Source: Antedon mediterranea
Lineage: Eukaryota; Echinodermata; Crinoidea; Comatulida; Antedonidae
Reading direction: 5' to 3'
DNA length: 64,000 nucleotides
Assembly: GCF_964355755.1 (NCBI RefSeq)
Contig: NC_092671.1
Coordinates: forward strand, 11,605,001-11,669,000
In this document: positions 1 to 12,746 of the stretch, piece by piece
How the letters are laid out: each line of letters starts with the position of its first letter
Position numbering within the stretch: position 1 is the first letter of the stretch
Position numbers and translations under genes: made by a program
The notes under the pieces: generated by a model
What the model was told of the DNA's origin: nothing
Seen by the model: only the letters and a program-made list of their open reading frames with translations
Database searches by the model: none

Positions 1-3000
1 GCTAGAGCTAGCTATCACCAACCTGCAATATCACAAAAACTATTAAATAACACAATAAGCCTAGCCTAGGCCTATATAAAAAGCATGTCACTTTTGCGTC
101 GTGTGTATATATATGTAAATAGCGTGATCGAATTTTTAATGAAATATTTTTTTCGATGCGCGCGCGTGTTGTCAAGTCAAGCGCCCTCTAAAAATGTTAA
201 GACAGAAACAATTTTGGTTATATTTTGTTGCTATATTATTGATTTTTAATAAAATATAATGCAAGTTCTTATTGTAAATTGCTGGACCAATTTTTCAAAA
301 ACCACACGTATTTTATTTTCATATATTCATAAAACACTTTATCATGCTTATCATGGGAATTGGGTAAGGAAGTGTCACGGGCGGATAAATGTATTGATGA
401 TGCGATTACAAAAAAACAATATAGGCCTAGTATTCATATTTATATTTTTTTTCTAATTCATTTTGGAGTATACAATACACGGTATCGGATACTTCTGTTC
501 ACATTAATTAAGATCGATTTCATCGCGCTCTCTTTTCACTGTAATGTTTCAGGAGTTCGCCGTATCGCTTTGGCACTCCTGGAATGTGTATCGTGCGAAG
601 AGGCCAACAGGGTTGTTTAGGAATTTCCTCTGAGAAATAGGGCAATGATGCTAATTGGTTCGTCATCCACCACTCTGGAAAATGATCGTTGATTTCTTTT
701 TTTCGGCTGATATCCATAATGATCCATCAAAAGCCGTAGTTTTCTAATAAATTACCACCATACATGCATTTTTAAAATGCGGAATTTCCACGAAAATCTG
801 TTTCAACGAAAAATTATTTTTTAACTAACTAAATTGTATTCCTTTAATGTTTCTCCATTACGTAACCGTTGTTTTTTTGTATACTGTATATAAAGGCAAA
901 ATTTCGCCATTTCAATCATAAAAATAAGAACATTATTTGTATATATTTCATATTGTGAGATACACGAATGCATCCGGTTTAGGCATATGATGTTTTCACT
1001 TGAGGAAACGCTAAGTAAATATTTGTCTTGCCGATTTTTGTCAATGAATCTCAAATGTTAGAATAATGTAATCAATCTCATCTATCACTTTAATAAATAT
1101 AGTTATAGTTTCGCTGCAATTGACCCTTTGTTAATAAATAACTTTTAATGATAAATTAAAGAGCGGGTATTGACCTTTTTTGTTCACAAAAATCAAGTAA
1201 ACAAGTACAATGTTACGTTTTTACAGATTGTCTTTAATGTCGCGGCGCAACGGGAATGTGCTCTATTTTGAAATCTATTTTTGTCGCAATGGCCACATTA
1301 GTTTCAGGTGGTTCGTAATACAATTTTAAGGAAAGATAGTTGAGGACAGGTAAAACGATCAGTCACAAGATGCCCTAATCATTCCTGTAACCAGATCTCA
1401 TTTTTTACGGAACTTACTCAGTATTTTCAGCCAATGTGCCTCAGAGGAAGTAGGCGCGCCTATTGGTGATGCCACGACCGATAGCGTCGCCGTAAGATAA
1501 TATTTGAATGTTTTCCTTTTCATTGTAAAATCTCTTTGCTTTTACAACGGTCACCAACATTATTAGTTATTTCCTTATATTTACTACACACGTTCTCTCG
1601 GTCGGCAGCATCCGCGGGTTCTTATAAAAATATTTCGTATAAAACACAACCATATTCGTGCCGTCCTATTTTTCCGCCGAAGGCATTCCCTGCCGCGAGT
1701 TTTTCATCATAAAAGAATGCCTTGCTGAAATTCCACAGAATATAATTACGACATAGGTCAGCCATATCGGATGTAGGCTCCCATTATTGTTTCCGAGTAC
1801 TGTATTTATATTCCACCTCGTTCGCTGCTGGCTGTATGGAAGGTTCATTTATCAATCTTCCTAAGCAGGTTTTGCCAGTAAGATTTACCGGAATAAATTG
1901 GCTCTAACCGGTATTAACCTTTTTTTTTAATGCACCTTGTAAAACATTCAGTATAGTTCTATAGACACAAACACATTTAATAGACCTACTTTTGTTTCTA
2001 GGCCAGGCTTGAAATTAAAGTCGGAATGTTTTGGATCGAAAATTGCAGTTAACACAAAAAAAAAATAGATCAGATTTATGATTATAATATGAGTAAAGAA
2101 ATCACCTGGAGTCGGTAGAAAAGTTGGTTTACTTTTCCGGAATTGATCCATACTGAGAGAACACAAACAAAATGTTCAAATGGTTTTGCCGACAATGAAA
2201 TGTATAAAACATATTCAATGAAAATATCCAATACACTTTAAAGCCGCACGCATTAAATGTAATAACATATTTATGATGATAATGATACATTGTCAATACA
2301 GTATTTAATATTCAATTGTATTAAGAATCGTAATGTACGTATCTAGATCATTCCAACGATGATTAGAACATGATATAATAAGTATTGTTCGAAAAACTCT
2401 AGTACAATGAGGAGGAAATACATTTAAAGTCTCACTTTAAAAAGAACACCCAAAAATATACTGTAAATGGGCATTAAAAGAAACTTTGGTCATTTTAAAG
2501 CCTGTCGGTTTTTATGCTTTCAACAAAAACTTTAAGGCGGAAATAGCAAGAAAAATTCATAACCACGTGTTCGAGAACAAAAGATCTTATTTATATTTAG
2601 TCAATAATTTATTTTAAACATGTTTGGTTAATTCATTATTTTTCTCGAATAATACCTTACTTAATGTATACATTTTCACTACTCAGGTTTTGTTTAAGAT
2701 AATTTGGAACGGTCGATGTTATTCAACTCAATGAATACGGTACTGGCCTTTTGTATATTATAGATTTGTGTCTCCCAACATGGCCGACAATTTAAGTTCA
2801 TTTAGCAGCGATTTAAAATACAAAAGCTACGATTTACTTACCGAAAATGATAGTCAAATACACAAAACAAGTTAATTTGTAGTTTTTAGCAAATATTATT
2901 AACAATTTAGGCGCGGCAAACTGAATGTTACCTCGTAAGCAACGACTTCTCCTTCCGTATGTCAGGTTTTAGAACAACGCGATTGCATTCACGGTCAAGA

Positions 3001-4150
3001 CCAACCCCAACCAAGAGCATGGCGAACTCATGCATTATTCATTAAACCTTATTACGTAGGCGAAAGGAAAATGGCAATAATTGTTATGCACCAGTAGAAT
3101 CTTTCAGATCGTGATAAGTGATGAAGCATGTTTGGTGGTATGGTGTGCTTCTATTTTGAGGCTCACAGTATTGATTCATACCAAACAATACAAAAACAAC
3201 AATACCGTTATAATTGATGACCAGAAGGGATAGGAACAATATCGTCTCCTGACAAATAATGTTAAAAATTAAAAGAGTTGTGTAGGAACTACATATTTGA
3301 TTATTCAAAAAATACATTTGGTATATATAATAGTTAAAACAGAATCTGGTAAGTTCGTTATTAAAAATACATTTCCATGTAATCATTGCGCAACATGCAT
3401 ATTACAAATCAATATCGTATTTCAGTAATTATCCCATATTTGTTACGATAATTAGTTTTCGGAACATCCGTACGCTAACAAACCCTTTTTTAAAACTAGC
3501 CTCACTTAAAAAAAAAAAAAAAAAACAGAAACGAGCTCTTCTCCTAAACTAAATACTATAATACTATGTGGTGAATATTATAATAATCCTTTATTTTCTG
3601 TATCAATTGCATATGCATGAATTATCAAGCTTACTAATTTGGCCATGAACTCATGACATATGTGATTTGTTGCGGTAGTAATTAATTTAGTTGTTTATTC
3701 AGGGCTATTCATTTTATGAGATGACATGTCAAAAATTTCCATTACATCATTCTGATAATGTTCTGATACGTGAAATAAATTTCAAATAGACAGAGTTCGA
3801 TTCTCGGCGACACGAATTGTTTTCGCTCTCTCGGCGGCAAATTTCTAATCGTTATAATAATGAAAGTTTCGCATTAGTATATTAAAGTATCACTGCCGGT
3901 TTATTTGGAGATTTATTTATTTTTTTTCAAACAAAAATCGGGATTAAATTGACAAGCAGGGATGTTCAAATTTCAAAACCAAAAGATGATTTTGTAGCAA
4001 CAACAAAAGGTAAAAGACAATTTGAGCCAGGGAAAGACGTAGGCCTGTGATTCTTATTTTAAATCGGATAGTTGTATTGAGATTTAATACAAATCCAGCT
4101 TGGCAGCAGGACCAGGGAGGTATTACAATAGTATTACAGTAAAAAAATAA
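1..4150. other. intergenic, no gene recognised
   Basis: AT-rich DNA with short TAGGCCTAG-like runs at the left edge and a poly-A run near 3507-3525. No ORF here resembles a known family. Two weak candidates are noted: the minus-strand ORF at 520-717, and a 34-codon plus-strand ORF starting in a good Kozak context near 2780 (MADNLSS...). Confidence 0.5.
520..717 (-). CDS. possible small protein or exon, unknown
   Basis: A 65-codon ORF with a protein-like composition (motifs FPEWWMTNQLA, PYFSEEIP and PGVPKRYGELL). It is richer in Trp, Pro and Tyr than random AT-rich translations. I do not recognise the family. No strong splice acceptor or donor frames it, and the neighbourhood has no other coding sign, so it could be chance. 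It is listed because its amino-acid make-up stands out from the surrounding shadow ORFs. Confidence 0.2.
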   Translation of the reverse strand: MDISRKKEINDHFPEWWMTNQLASLPYFSEEIPKQPCWPLRTIHIPGVPKRYGELLKHYSEKRAR

Positions 4151-4152
4151 TA

Positions 4153-4787
4153 TAAGTTGTTATTGAACAACATTTGAATCGCGACTCTCTAACATAATTA
4201 TCGGATAAATTAGAACATTATTCGGGATTTAGTATCCGAACCGTTCTTCTTCCAATGTCACATGCGACGGATTGTCAGAATGCGATTTATCAGAATTATA
4301 ATTCTGGTCCTGTGATTCTTTTCAGATTTATTTTAAATCGGATAGTTGGATTGAGATTTAATCCAACTATCACAACTTTGAACTGTTTTATTTTAAAAAT
4401 GTGTGTTTTCTTTTCCATTGCTGTTGCAAAATTAGTAGTTTTTTAATTATAGTTTTGTAATAGCGTTGAGTCAAATTTTATGTTTTTAGTTCATAATCAA
4501 ATATGAAAAATGATTTAGTTTCAGTTTTTATTTTCCATTATTTTTGTATTCAATTTTGTAATTTGTATGGACGCGTGCCACTGTTGAAAGAGTGTTGTTC
4601 AAAATAAATAGTATATTATTATATAAGTTGTTATTGAACAACATTTGAATCGCGATCTAACATTATTATTATCGGATAACAATAGGAACATTATTTCGGG
4701 ATTTAGTATCCGAACCGTTGTTCTTCCAAATGCCACATGCGACGGATTGCCAGAATGCGATTATATCCGAATTTTAATTCTGGTCCA
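4153..4787. repeat. pair of diverged ~155-bp direct repeats
   Basis: The segment at about 4153-4310 (TTGTTATTGAACAACATTTG...AATTCTGGTCC) recurs at about 4623-4787 with small indels. A shorter block with AAATCGGATAGTTG followed by GAGATTTAAT occurs at about 4062 and again at about 4335. The layout suggests a degenerate dispersed or local duplication. No coding capacity is seen between the copies. Confidence 0.6.
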
Positions 4788-5535
4788 TTTCGGAAAAAAC
4801 TTGAAAGTCAGTTTATTGATAACCATATTTTATTATTGTTACATCCGGCCATCTATCAGTAAATGGTAAAAATTTGATTTTATCTGTCATATTCGTTACA
4901 GCGGATGGCATGTTTGCTTGATTTTCTGCCAAATTACAATATGGTGTTTGATTGATTGATTTGATATTTGGTTGTTATCTATTTTGTAGGACTATTATTA
5001 TTATTCATTGGAGTAGTGCATTGTTGTACTTGTTTTCTTGGCAGAGAAATACATGAAAACATATATAAAACAACATTAATATATTTGGAACTCATTTATT
5101 ATTATGTATTCTGAAACCATCATCTTTCATGACCTACCAAATAAGTTTTTTGGGAAAAATGATTTTTAATAACAAAGAATGATCCCTATAATTTGCCACG
5201 TGACGAATTCAAACCTACTGTACAGTGTTATTAAATATTATTGTGTTTATGACATGGTCAATGAACGAATTTCAACAAGGGGTTTTTACAAAATTTCGTT
5301 TCGGAAGTTATACAGAAAATAGATTATCCGTACCTTTCCTCCTTTTAATTCATAAAGGTCGTGGAACCTTAGTAAACAGAGTTGTGATTTTGTATAAGGA
5401 TTTTGAATACCGACTACATACAGTACTGTAAATATTATTTTACAACTCCCTGGTACTTGTAACTACTGTATTTCTGAAATCCGTTGTCCACCTGGTGTGT
5501 ATACATAATAAAAAGATTTATAACATTGCTGTGCA

Positions 5536-5829
5536 TTAGTGACATTTTAAAGGGATCATGTTCAATGTTTGAAAGCTTTGGCAAATTCGTATGGTGGGCC
5601 TAATACGTGTACAGGAATATTGCCTTTTCTCGGGCTTCTTCTGCTCTGGGTCATGTATTTGGAATTTGGGAACAAGCAACTGGTGAAATTTAAACCCTGG
5701 AGGTGGAATGGAATACTTTTGCTGTGGTTTAGTTAAGAGTTTCTTCCGGAAAAAGAATTTGAAATTTGCTTTTCGCAATATAGAAATTTGCATCCCTTGC
5801 ACTAGTGTATCCTGATCGTATTGACCTTT
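5536..5829 (-). CDS. possible unassigned terminal exon
   Basis: Reading minus, a good acceptor (pyrimidine-rich TTGGTTGTGTTTTCAG at 5830-5845) opens directly into a 97-codon frame rich in Lys, Pro and Phe (GMQISILRKANFKFFF, then PQQKYSIPPPGFKFHQLLV). The composition looks more protein-like than neighbouring ORFs. No upstream exon or family match could be found. It may be a last exon of an unrecognised gene or chance. Confidence 0.2.
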   Translation of the reverse strand, partial: KGQYDQDTLVQGMQISILRKANFKFFFRKKLLTKPQQKYSIPPPGFKFHQLLVPKFQIHDPEQKKPEKRQYSCTRIRPTIRICQSFQTLNMIPLKCH

Positions 5830-7767
5830 CTGAAAACACAACCAAGACAAAGACAGTATTGTTTAATTGCCTTGTTGAACACAGTGAACATGAAGCACGA
5901 ATAAAAACGATTAAATTAATATTACCTGTATACATTCGTTTCGTTTAAAAAACCCCACGTTTCTTAACGCCACAGCATGAAGGAGGTAAAGAAGAATTAT
6001 ATTGCGCAATATTTAATACAACACGATCAATAAAAGGTCTCCATTTAATCAATTCAGAATCCATTGATTTCCCATCACCAAGCGATTTAACAAACAGTAT
6101 TTAATTATACAAAACAAATACTACTAATATATACAATGATTATTTAAGAATAAATGATAAATTAAGTAGTATATGTAAAAAAGGTCATCGAGATTAATGC
6201 CATGGTCAAGTAAAAACATTAACAATAACAATAATGACCACTGGAAACGTAATCCCGCAAGCGTATTGAACAAATGGCCTTTACACGACAACTGACCGGA
6301 AAAAAATCTGTAAAAATCAATATAAAATTTCTCCGAGTTTAACCTACACTTGAGTAGGTCGTGTGTGTTTGTTCTCATCGGTAGTGTGTGAACAAAATTC
6401 CACATGTTATTGTTCGCGAGTGTCTTGTAGTGTGACGTCATACAAAAGGAACAATGTGACAAAAGGAAAACCCCGCGAAAATATATGCGGAATGAAGAAA
6501 TTCTTTAAGCAATGTTTGAGTCATAAATATCTTCATTGGAAACATGTTTTATTGTATACAGAGTAGCAGACAGTGACGGGGATTTAAGTGAGAAGACGGA
6601 GACGCTATATCGACATAAGCCTAAAATAAAAGAAATTACGGATCCGAAATTACTAATGTAACAACGAATTGTACTTAGTAAAATACGGTGCGTTGATGGA
6701 ATCCGTATACAACGATTTTACAATAACTGTTACCACACACGTACGTTTACAGAAACCATGCATAAACACTGCTGGCCACCGCCCAAAAGTGTTAACCATC
6801 AACGACATTCTTTTAACAAAAGATTTATTTCCTAATTTACTTCAATAAAAATAAAAGTACAGGTACATACTAATCTGCCAATAATGTACAATATATAATA
6901 GTATATATCTTAAGATAGAGCAATAACGAATTGGTATAATAAATAAAGTACAGTATTATATAATAAAACTGCAAGAATATATATCGGTTTAACACTAAAT
7001 AAAAGTAATTAACAATACGTACTTCTGAGAAAGCGAAAAGCGGTTTAAGCATGATCATAACCAAAAATAAGTTTGGTAAACAAGTGAATTCTTATAAAAG
7101 GAAAAAATACGAACCTTTTTATTATGGTTTTGTAATAGCTTTCAGTAAATCTCTATTTTCACAAGACCAGGCGTTGCTGCTTACGCGATGGGGTTTTTTC
7201 AGTTATGGCGATGGAAAAGAATTTGCTCATATTTTTTCTCCGTTCAACGAATGGACAGCTTTCATTACCCAGTCATAGAAGAGGTCAAATGAATATTCAT
7301 AGCAATCTGATTGACACGCTTTCGTGATGCATGATGGTTGTCACGGTGAAATAGGCATACCGAGTGAAATGTTTTCCCCACGCTTCATCGATTTTGACTT
7401 CGTCAGGAATGTTTCTATGGCTACAAAAGCTTTTTTAAATAATCGATCCATGCCATGGAGAAGAAAATAATTCGTTAATCTAGTCCGATGTTGTATTTTT
7501 GAAATATCATTTATTTGGTACCATAGTATCAGGAGCAATTAAATGTTTCCACAATAATTATTACCAAAAAGAAAAGGAATAAAAAACCAGTTTTAACTAC
7601 CGATTGGTATTGACCACGCCCAATAACACAGAACAGAATATGAACGTCACGCCCAAATTGACAATTCTTTTGTTATTAATGAAAGTAACAAGCACGAATG
7701 TGCAATACTCGGGGTACAGCGAAAGAAGCTGTATACAGACGTATACAGTTAGAAAGTAAAGAAAAAT

Positions 7768-7839
7768 AGGTTTCGCCAGGGCTCGAACCGGGAATTTCTG
7801 CGTGTTAAGCAGACTTGACAACCACTACACTACGAAACC
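7768..7839 (-). tRNA. tRNA-Val(AAC), slightly degenerate
   Basis: The minus strand folds as a cloverleaf. The acceptor GGTTTCG/CGAAACC is perfect, the anticodon stem TCTGC/GCAGA is perfect, and the loop TTAACAC carries AAC (anticodon at + strand 7804-7806). The T arm has the GGTTCGAGC B box. Two weak spots are visible: a mismatch in the T stem (CCCGG versus CCTGG) and loss of one D-stem pair (TCAA where TCAC is usual). It may be a functional variant or an early pseudogene. Confidence 0.7.
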
Positions 7840-8050
7840 TCTTACATTAAAAATGTGGGTTACAGAAAGTTTTTTAATCCATTTAAATTACAAATAAATG
7901 GTAATAAGCACAAAGCAAAATAAACATGTGTAAAAGTGATAATTACCGATTACACAAAATAAGTATTTTAAAAAATAATAAAAATAAAATATACTCTGTA
8001 TAATTATCATATTGCGTATACAGTACTTTTCACCATAAAGTAAAAAAAAA

Positions 8051-8123
8051 AGGTTTCGTCCGGGCTCGAACCAGGTACCTTCTGCGTGTTAAGCAAACGT
8101 GATAACCACTACGCCAATAATCC
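8051..8123 (-). pseudogene. tRNA-Val(AAC) pseudogene
   Basis: This is a second Val-type tRNA copy 211 bp beyond the first, on the same strand. The anticodon arm (TTTGC-TTAACAC-GCAGA), D arm (GTAGTGGTTATCAC) and B box (GGTTCGAGCC) are recognisable. The 3' acceptor strand CGAAACC no longer pairs with the 5' side (GGATTAT; three of seven pairs lost), so mature-end formation should fail. Confidence 0.65.
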
Positions 8124-8301
8124 GCATATAACCATATAACTACATAACGCTGTGGTGTGTGTCACACATTGTGGCTTCTTAATTAAACAAATTAATTAAC
8201 AAAAAATTAAAAATCCGGCTCTATAGCTTTGAGGACATGTCCCTGTAGTATGTTCATGCCAAATCCCAGCTCAATACTATAACGAATAAGGGAGGAGTAG
8301 T

Positions 8302-8479
8302 ACTTTAAAAATCGCACTTTTTACTCAATAGTGTCCAGATGGAGGAAGAGAAGGAGAAAATGAGTAAGTACTAGACTCGGGTACCCCGAGACTTTAAAAA
8401 TCGCACTTTTTACTCAATAGTGTCCAGATGGAGGAAGAGAAGGAGAAAATGAGTAAGTACTAGACTCGGGTACCCCGAG
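8302..8479. repeat. exact 89-bp tandem duplication
   Basis: Two identical 89-bp units (8302-8390 and 8391-8479) begin ACTTTAAAAATCGCAC and end GGGTACCCCGAG. The lack of any difference implies a very recent duplication. No coding potential is seen. Confidence 0.9.
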
Positions 8480-9340
8480 TAAAAATCTTGTGAATACATT
8501 ATTGTTTGGTGCAATGATTCAGTTGCTGGGATTGAATTGTTGTCTTTAGTTTGAACTTAAGTTTATAAGGGAATGTACTATAAAATTGAGTTTTAACATT
8601 TATAAAAATAATAATTAGAGCAAAAGTCCTCGTGTTCTATGAAGCTGAACTAATAGTATTTTATACACTGTAATACCTTATACCATAGAGATATTAATAT
8701 CTCTATGCTTATACAGCACATAACAGTAAAATACAATACTAGGCTTACTGTAGGTAAATCTTTGGAAGGTCATAGGTAAGATTACTTAATCTTAGTTGCA
8801 GGAACTACTGTATCATGTTATGTGAATACCATTTGCATTTGATCATTTGTTAGGTTTGTCATTAAAGTTAGCTTTATAGCAGATTACATCCAAAATTCTT
8901 TCAAGATTATATTAATACCACTGTTGTCATTTTAACTGTCATAATAGTGACAGTATTTAAAAGGTAGAATAAGCACACAGACAAAAAACAAATCCACAAA
9001 CACACATTCTAATTTATTTCTTTATTTTATACCAACTAAGTATAGCCCACTCCTTTTGCACACTTACAGTATAGTAGTATGTAAATTATAAATATTTTTT
9101 TTAATTTAGGCATATCTTATAATATGCTGGTAAAGATATTATCTTTAATAATTATGCTACTATGCTGGTAAAGAATATTATTTTTCCTTTAAACAATACA
9201 ATTCTGTAATTTTATAATCAATTTCATTTATTGAGTTATAATGGATAAATTAAAACACATTTAAATAATTCTAATATATTTTGTTACACAACATTTATTT
9301 TGTGATTTTTGATTAAAACAATGTAAAATTTATTTGTAAC

Positions 9341-10216
9341 TTATAGAAATATTTCAGATGGCCAGAATTTATCATCCATGTATGATACATTATTTTCTTC
9401 ATCTTTTTCCTTTTCTTGATTTTTAACTTCTTCTTCCCAATGGTTTTCAACAAGTTTATATACGTCCAGTGCTGCCCTAGCATCTGCAACTGAACAGTGC
9501 TCTCCCCCTTGAATGTCCCGGCCTAGCAAGCACCTGGCTAGACACCGTAACGAAGGTGTACATGAACTTTGACCCATGTTTGTGAACTCCTTCAGTAGTT
9601 CGTACTCGGCTGTATCCCTTATACGATGTTGAGAGTGTCGTAATTTAAGTACGGCAAAGTCGTGATGAAGACTGTGTCCAACAATAATGCTTCCATTAAG
9701 AACGTCCTTCACTTCCGTCTGAACTTGATTGAAGCAAGGCGCCCCCGCAAGATCTTTCTCACGAATGCCGCTCCATTTAGTCCTATAATCCGTAACAGGA
9801 TTTGACGGTTTAACATACTTGTCATATATAACATCACCTTTATAGTTAACTATACTGCATCTAGCTAGTGTGCTGACACACCCTTTAATACCTGTGCCAA
9901 CCATCTCACAGTCCAATGCTACTATGTCATCTTCGTGCTCATTTAACAGACAATTATTTGCATCATAGCTTTTAATGTGCGTTTTCATAAACTCCGTAAA
10001 GACTGGATATTTGTTTAAGTCATTCTTATTTGTGCACATTTTATGATTTGCATTGTTTTTCTTTACTTTATTTTGTTTTTCTTTCCATTTTAGTAATCGT
10101 TGAATTCTTCTAGGAAGTAATTTTGAACTATTCGTCTTTGATTTTTTAGCTAAATGTTCATAGTGAGCTTGGTTTGACCTTTTAATAGAGGCCTTAGTAT
10201 TCTGGAGTTCATTCAT
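9341..10216 (-). CDS. AEN/ISG20L2-type 3'-5' exonuclease
   Basis: A single-exon gene of 291 residues. The N-terminal ~95 residues are Lys/Arg rich, as expected for a nuclear or nucleolar protein. The exonuclease domain spans about residues 97-262. DEDDh catalytic residues are visible: D102 and E104 in LDCEMVG, D186 in GHSLHHDF, H240 and D245 in EHCSVADA. The segments LARCSIVNYKGDVIYDKYV and DYRTKWSGI resemble AEN and ISG20L2 more than REXO4. Known family roles are RNA/DNA 3' end trimming, including 12S pre-rRNA processing by ISG20L2 and apoptotic nuclease activity of AEN; which applies here is unknown. An acceptor (TTTTTTCAG at ~10246) precedes a short leader, so a 5' UTR intron is likely. 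A 12-codon upstream ORF in that leader overlaps the start codon. Poly-A signals (AATAAA on minus) lie at 9329-9334 and 9294-9299. Confidence 0.9.
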   Translation of the reverse strand: MNELQNTKASIKRSNQAHYEHLAKKSKTNSSKLLPRRIQRLLKWKEKQNKVKKNNANHKMCTNKNDLNKYPVFTEFMKTHIKSYDANNCLLNEHEDDIVALDCEMVGTGIKGCVSTLARCSIVNYKGDVIYDKYVKPSNPVTDYRTKWSGIREKDLAGAPCFNQVQTEVKDVLNGSIIVGHSLHHDFAVLKLRHSQHRIRDTAEYELLKEFTNMGQSSCTPSLRCLARCLLGRDIQGGEHCSVADARAALDVYKLVENHWEEEVKNQEKEKDEENNVSYMDDKFWPSEIFL

Positions 10217-12746
10217 TTTGGAACAATGTTGTGATGAAAATCATGATCTGAAAAAATAAAAAAGTTAAATTGTTAGTTTATATTAAATAGAATAATCACC
10301 AGTTTACTCCAAAAATGTGTAAAATTGTATATTATCAATTATTGCTAATGTTTTCTATTTTAACGATATCAATTAATATTTGATAAATTATAAAAATACA
10401 AGACAAATTCATAACGATAAATTTGTGAAGAGCAGTAGAGATAGTCTTCTCTGAACAAATAATAACAAACAAATAATAGTAATATTTTACATTGTTAATT
10501 CAAATTACTATAATTCAAATTACTATAAAAGGAAAATGACAACAATGAACAATAACAATCAGGCTTTGCAGCAGGTCAATAGGAAACGTGTATACAGTGA
10601 TGGAAAAGTACAGAATATCCAATTATAATGATTCATAAACTGCAGAGTAGGCAAGTCAATACTGTCTTCTATAGGTTATACTTTATATGCTGGTAGTATT
10701 GTATAATTAATTTAAGTTAATAGAACTAGGAGGATAATTGCAAAATTTCAATCATATAATTTACCAAGACAATAATTTGCATTAATTATTAACAAGTTAA
10801 AGTGTAGTAGTAATAAATACAGGTACTGTACTTTAATAATAGAGAAAATATCTATATATATATATTTCCTCCATGGTACAGTATATACATAGTTTGCTGC
10901 ATCGTGTTTGTAATTTAAACTTGTGATGGATAGGAATTATTTATAATAATTATTATTTACTGTATTTAGTACAGAGAGATATGAAAACATGTCTAATTTA
11001 CTGATGTGAAAATAGCAAATTAGATACTGTATGACCTCAAAAAGATGCCCATTTAAAACACTTTTGAGTGGGCTTTGTTTTGGGATGGACTGATTTCAAG
11101 ATTAAATATTGCAATGCAAAACTAGGCTTCTTTTCAAGGGTTTACAGTACAGTATACAATTAGTCAACATCTTATTAAGAACAAATATTTGATTTCACTG
11201 AATTTAGGCAATAAGGAATGTTAGTTTATTAAAATCTCATTTTAATTATATATATATTATATATATATATATAACTTTTAGTTTTTACGCTGTTATTTAT
11301 TTGTTTTTCTCATTTGTTTATGTGGTTGTGCAACTAAACTAATAATAAATAAATATTAATTTATAAAAAAATCTCAATTTGTGCATGGTTCACAACACTT
11401 TTTACTTATATTATAATTATATCTCTAGCTAGGTGTAATGTAATTAGCCTAGCAATTTTATATTAGTTAAAAAATATATATATTATTAATAATTATTAGG
11501 CCTAGCTAGGCCTATTAATTATAATACAGAAAAAATCATAATTAATAATACACAAAAAATACGCTTAAATTAAACCTAACTACAGTAATCAGGGGCCTAG
11601 CCTCTAGCCCTACTCTACTACTATAGTATCCGTACTAGCGAGTTTAATGGTTTATAGGCTAATATGGCCCGTCAGTGACGCGAGTCAAGATGCCGGGCGG
11701 GCTTAATTGGTCCGGCGGATGATCAATCAAGGCGAGAGAGAGAACACCCCTCCCTATCTACATATTTTTAGGCCTAGGCATAGGTACACTATAGTATAGG
11801 CTAGCTTCATTTTAAATTAGCCTACCTACTACCTAGTACTACTTAAATATTTACTAGCCTACTAGGCATATAGGCCTAGCTAGGCCTAGCCTACTCCGGA
11901 TGACAATTTAGAGAAGTGTGAGGTCATATTGGCCTAGCTTAATATTCATAATAATTATATATATTAATGCATACCTACATCTATTATTGTACTAATTTAC
12001 ATCTATTTACTACACGTCCGTCAAATTTTATTTACTGAATTAGGCCTATTAAATATACGTATTTTTGTAAAAACAGATGACACGTGTTGTTATAATTGCA
12101 CAACCCCCACCACTCTGACACATTGAGGGCGTGTTGAAAGGTCGTTTGGGTTGAGGGCGTCATCAACAAAGATACAAGGTGTAGTAGAGGAGGCCAGATA
12201 GTCAGTAGTACTGAATGTTTATACAGTATTTATATTATATTTTGTTAATGATATTATAATCTTTTACTGTACTTTGTTAGTCTAATGTATTATATATATA
12301 TTTTATATTATCTCCACTTTAAAGCGTATGGCATTAGGTATACAGAAATATGAAGTATCATGATAAACACATTCTCTCAGACTCGGAGATGATGAACTGA
12401 CACTGACAGACAGTGACAAATTACCACCTTGCCTTTTTGCTGCTGCCTTTGCTGCTTGCTTTGGTAGCTTATTTTATTCCATGCCCTAATAAAGAATATT
12501 ATTATTATTAGGTACAGCTCCCTGATTAGGGTTCCACTCTGTCAATTGCCCCCTGTCCTTTGGTCACCCAGCCAGAGGATAAAAGACCTAAAAAAGGTTT
12601 CAAAAGACCCGGTTGCTCACTGACCGCAAAACATTACCGGCCAGTAACAAAATTTAACAATTGTTCACCCATTTTTTCCAATATCTTTTATTATTATACA
12701 ATAGACAAAAGGAATGACATCAGGTGAGGTCTATTAGTTACTAACT
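10217..12746. other. intergenic / probable divergent promoter region
   Basis: AT-rich spacer between the exonuclease gene (-) and HDHD2 (+). It contains (TA)n stretches near 10854 and 11258, dense CCTAGG palindromic runs at 11490-11900, and a GC-richer patch at 11670-11720. A sequence near 12470-12510 (CCATGCCCTAATAAAG then ATTATTATT) resembles the tail of a non-LTR element. No gene is seen. Confidence 0.5.
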
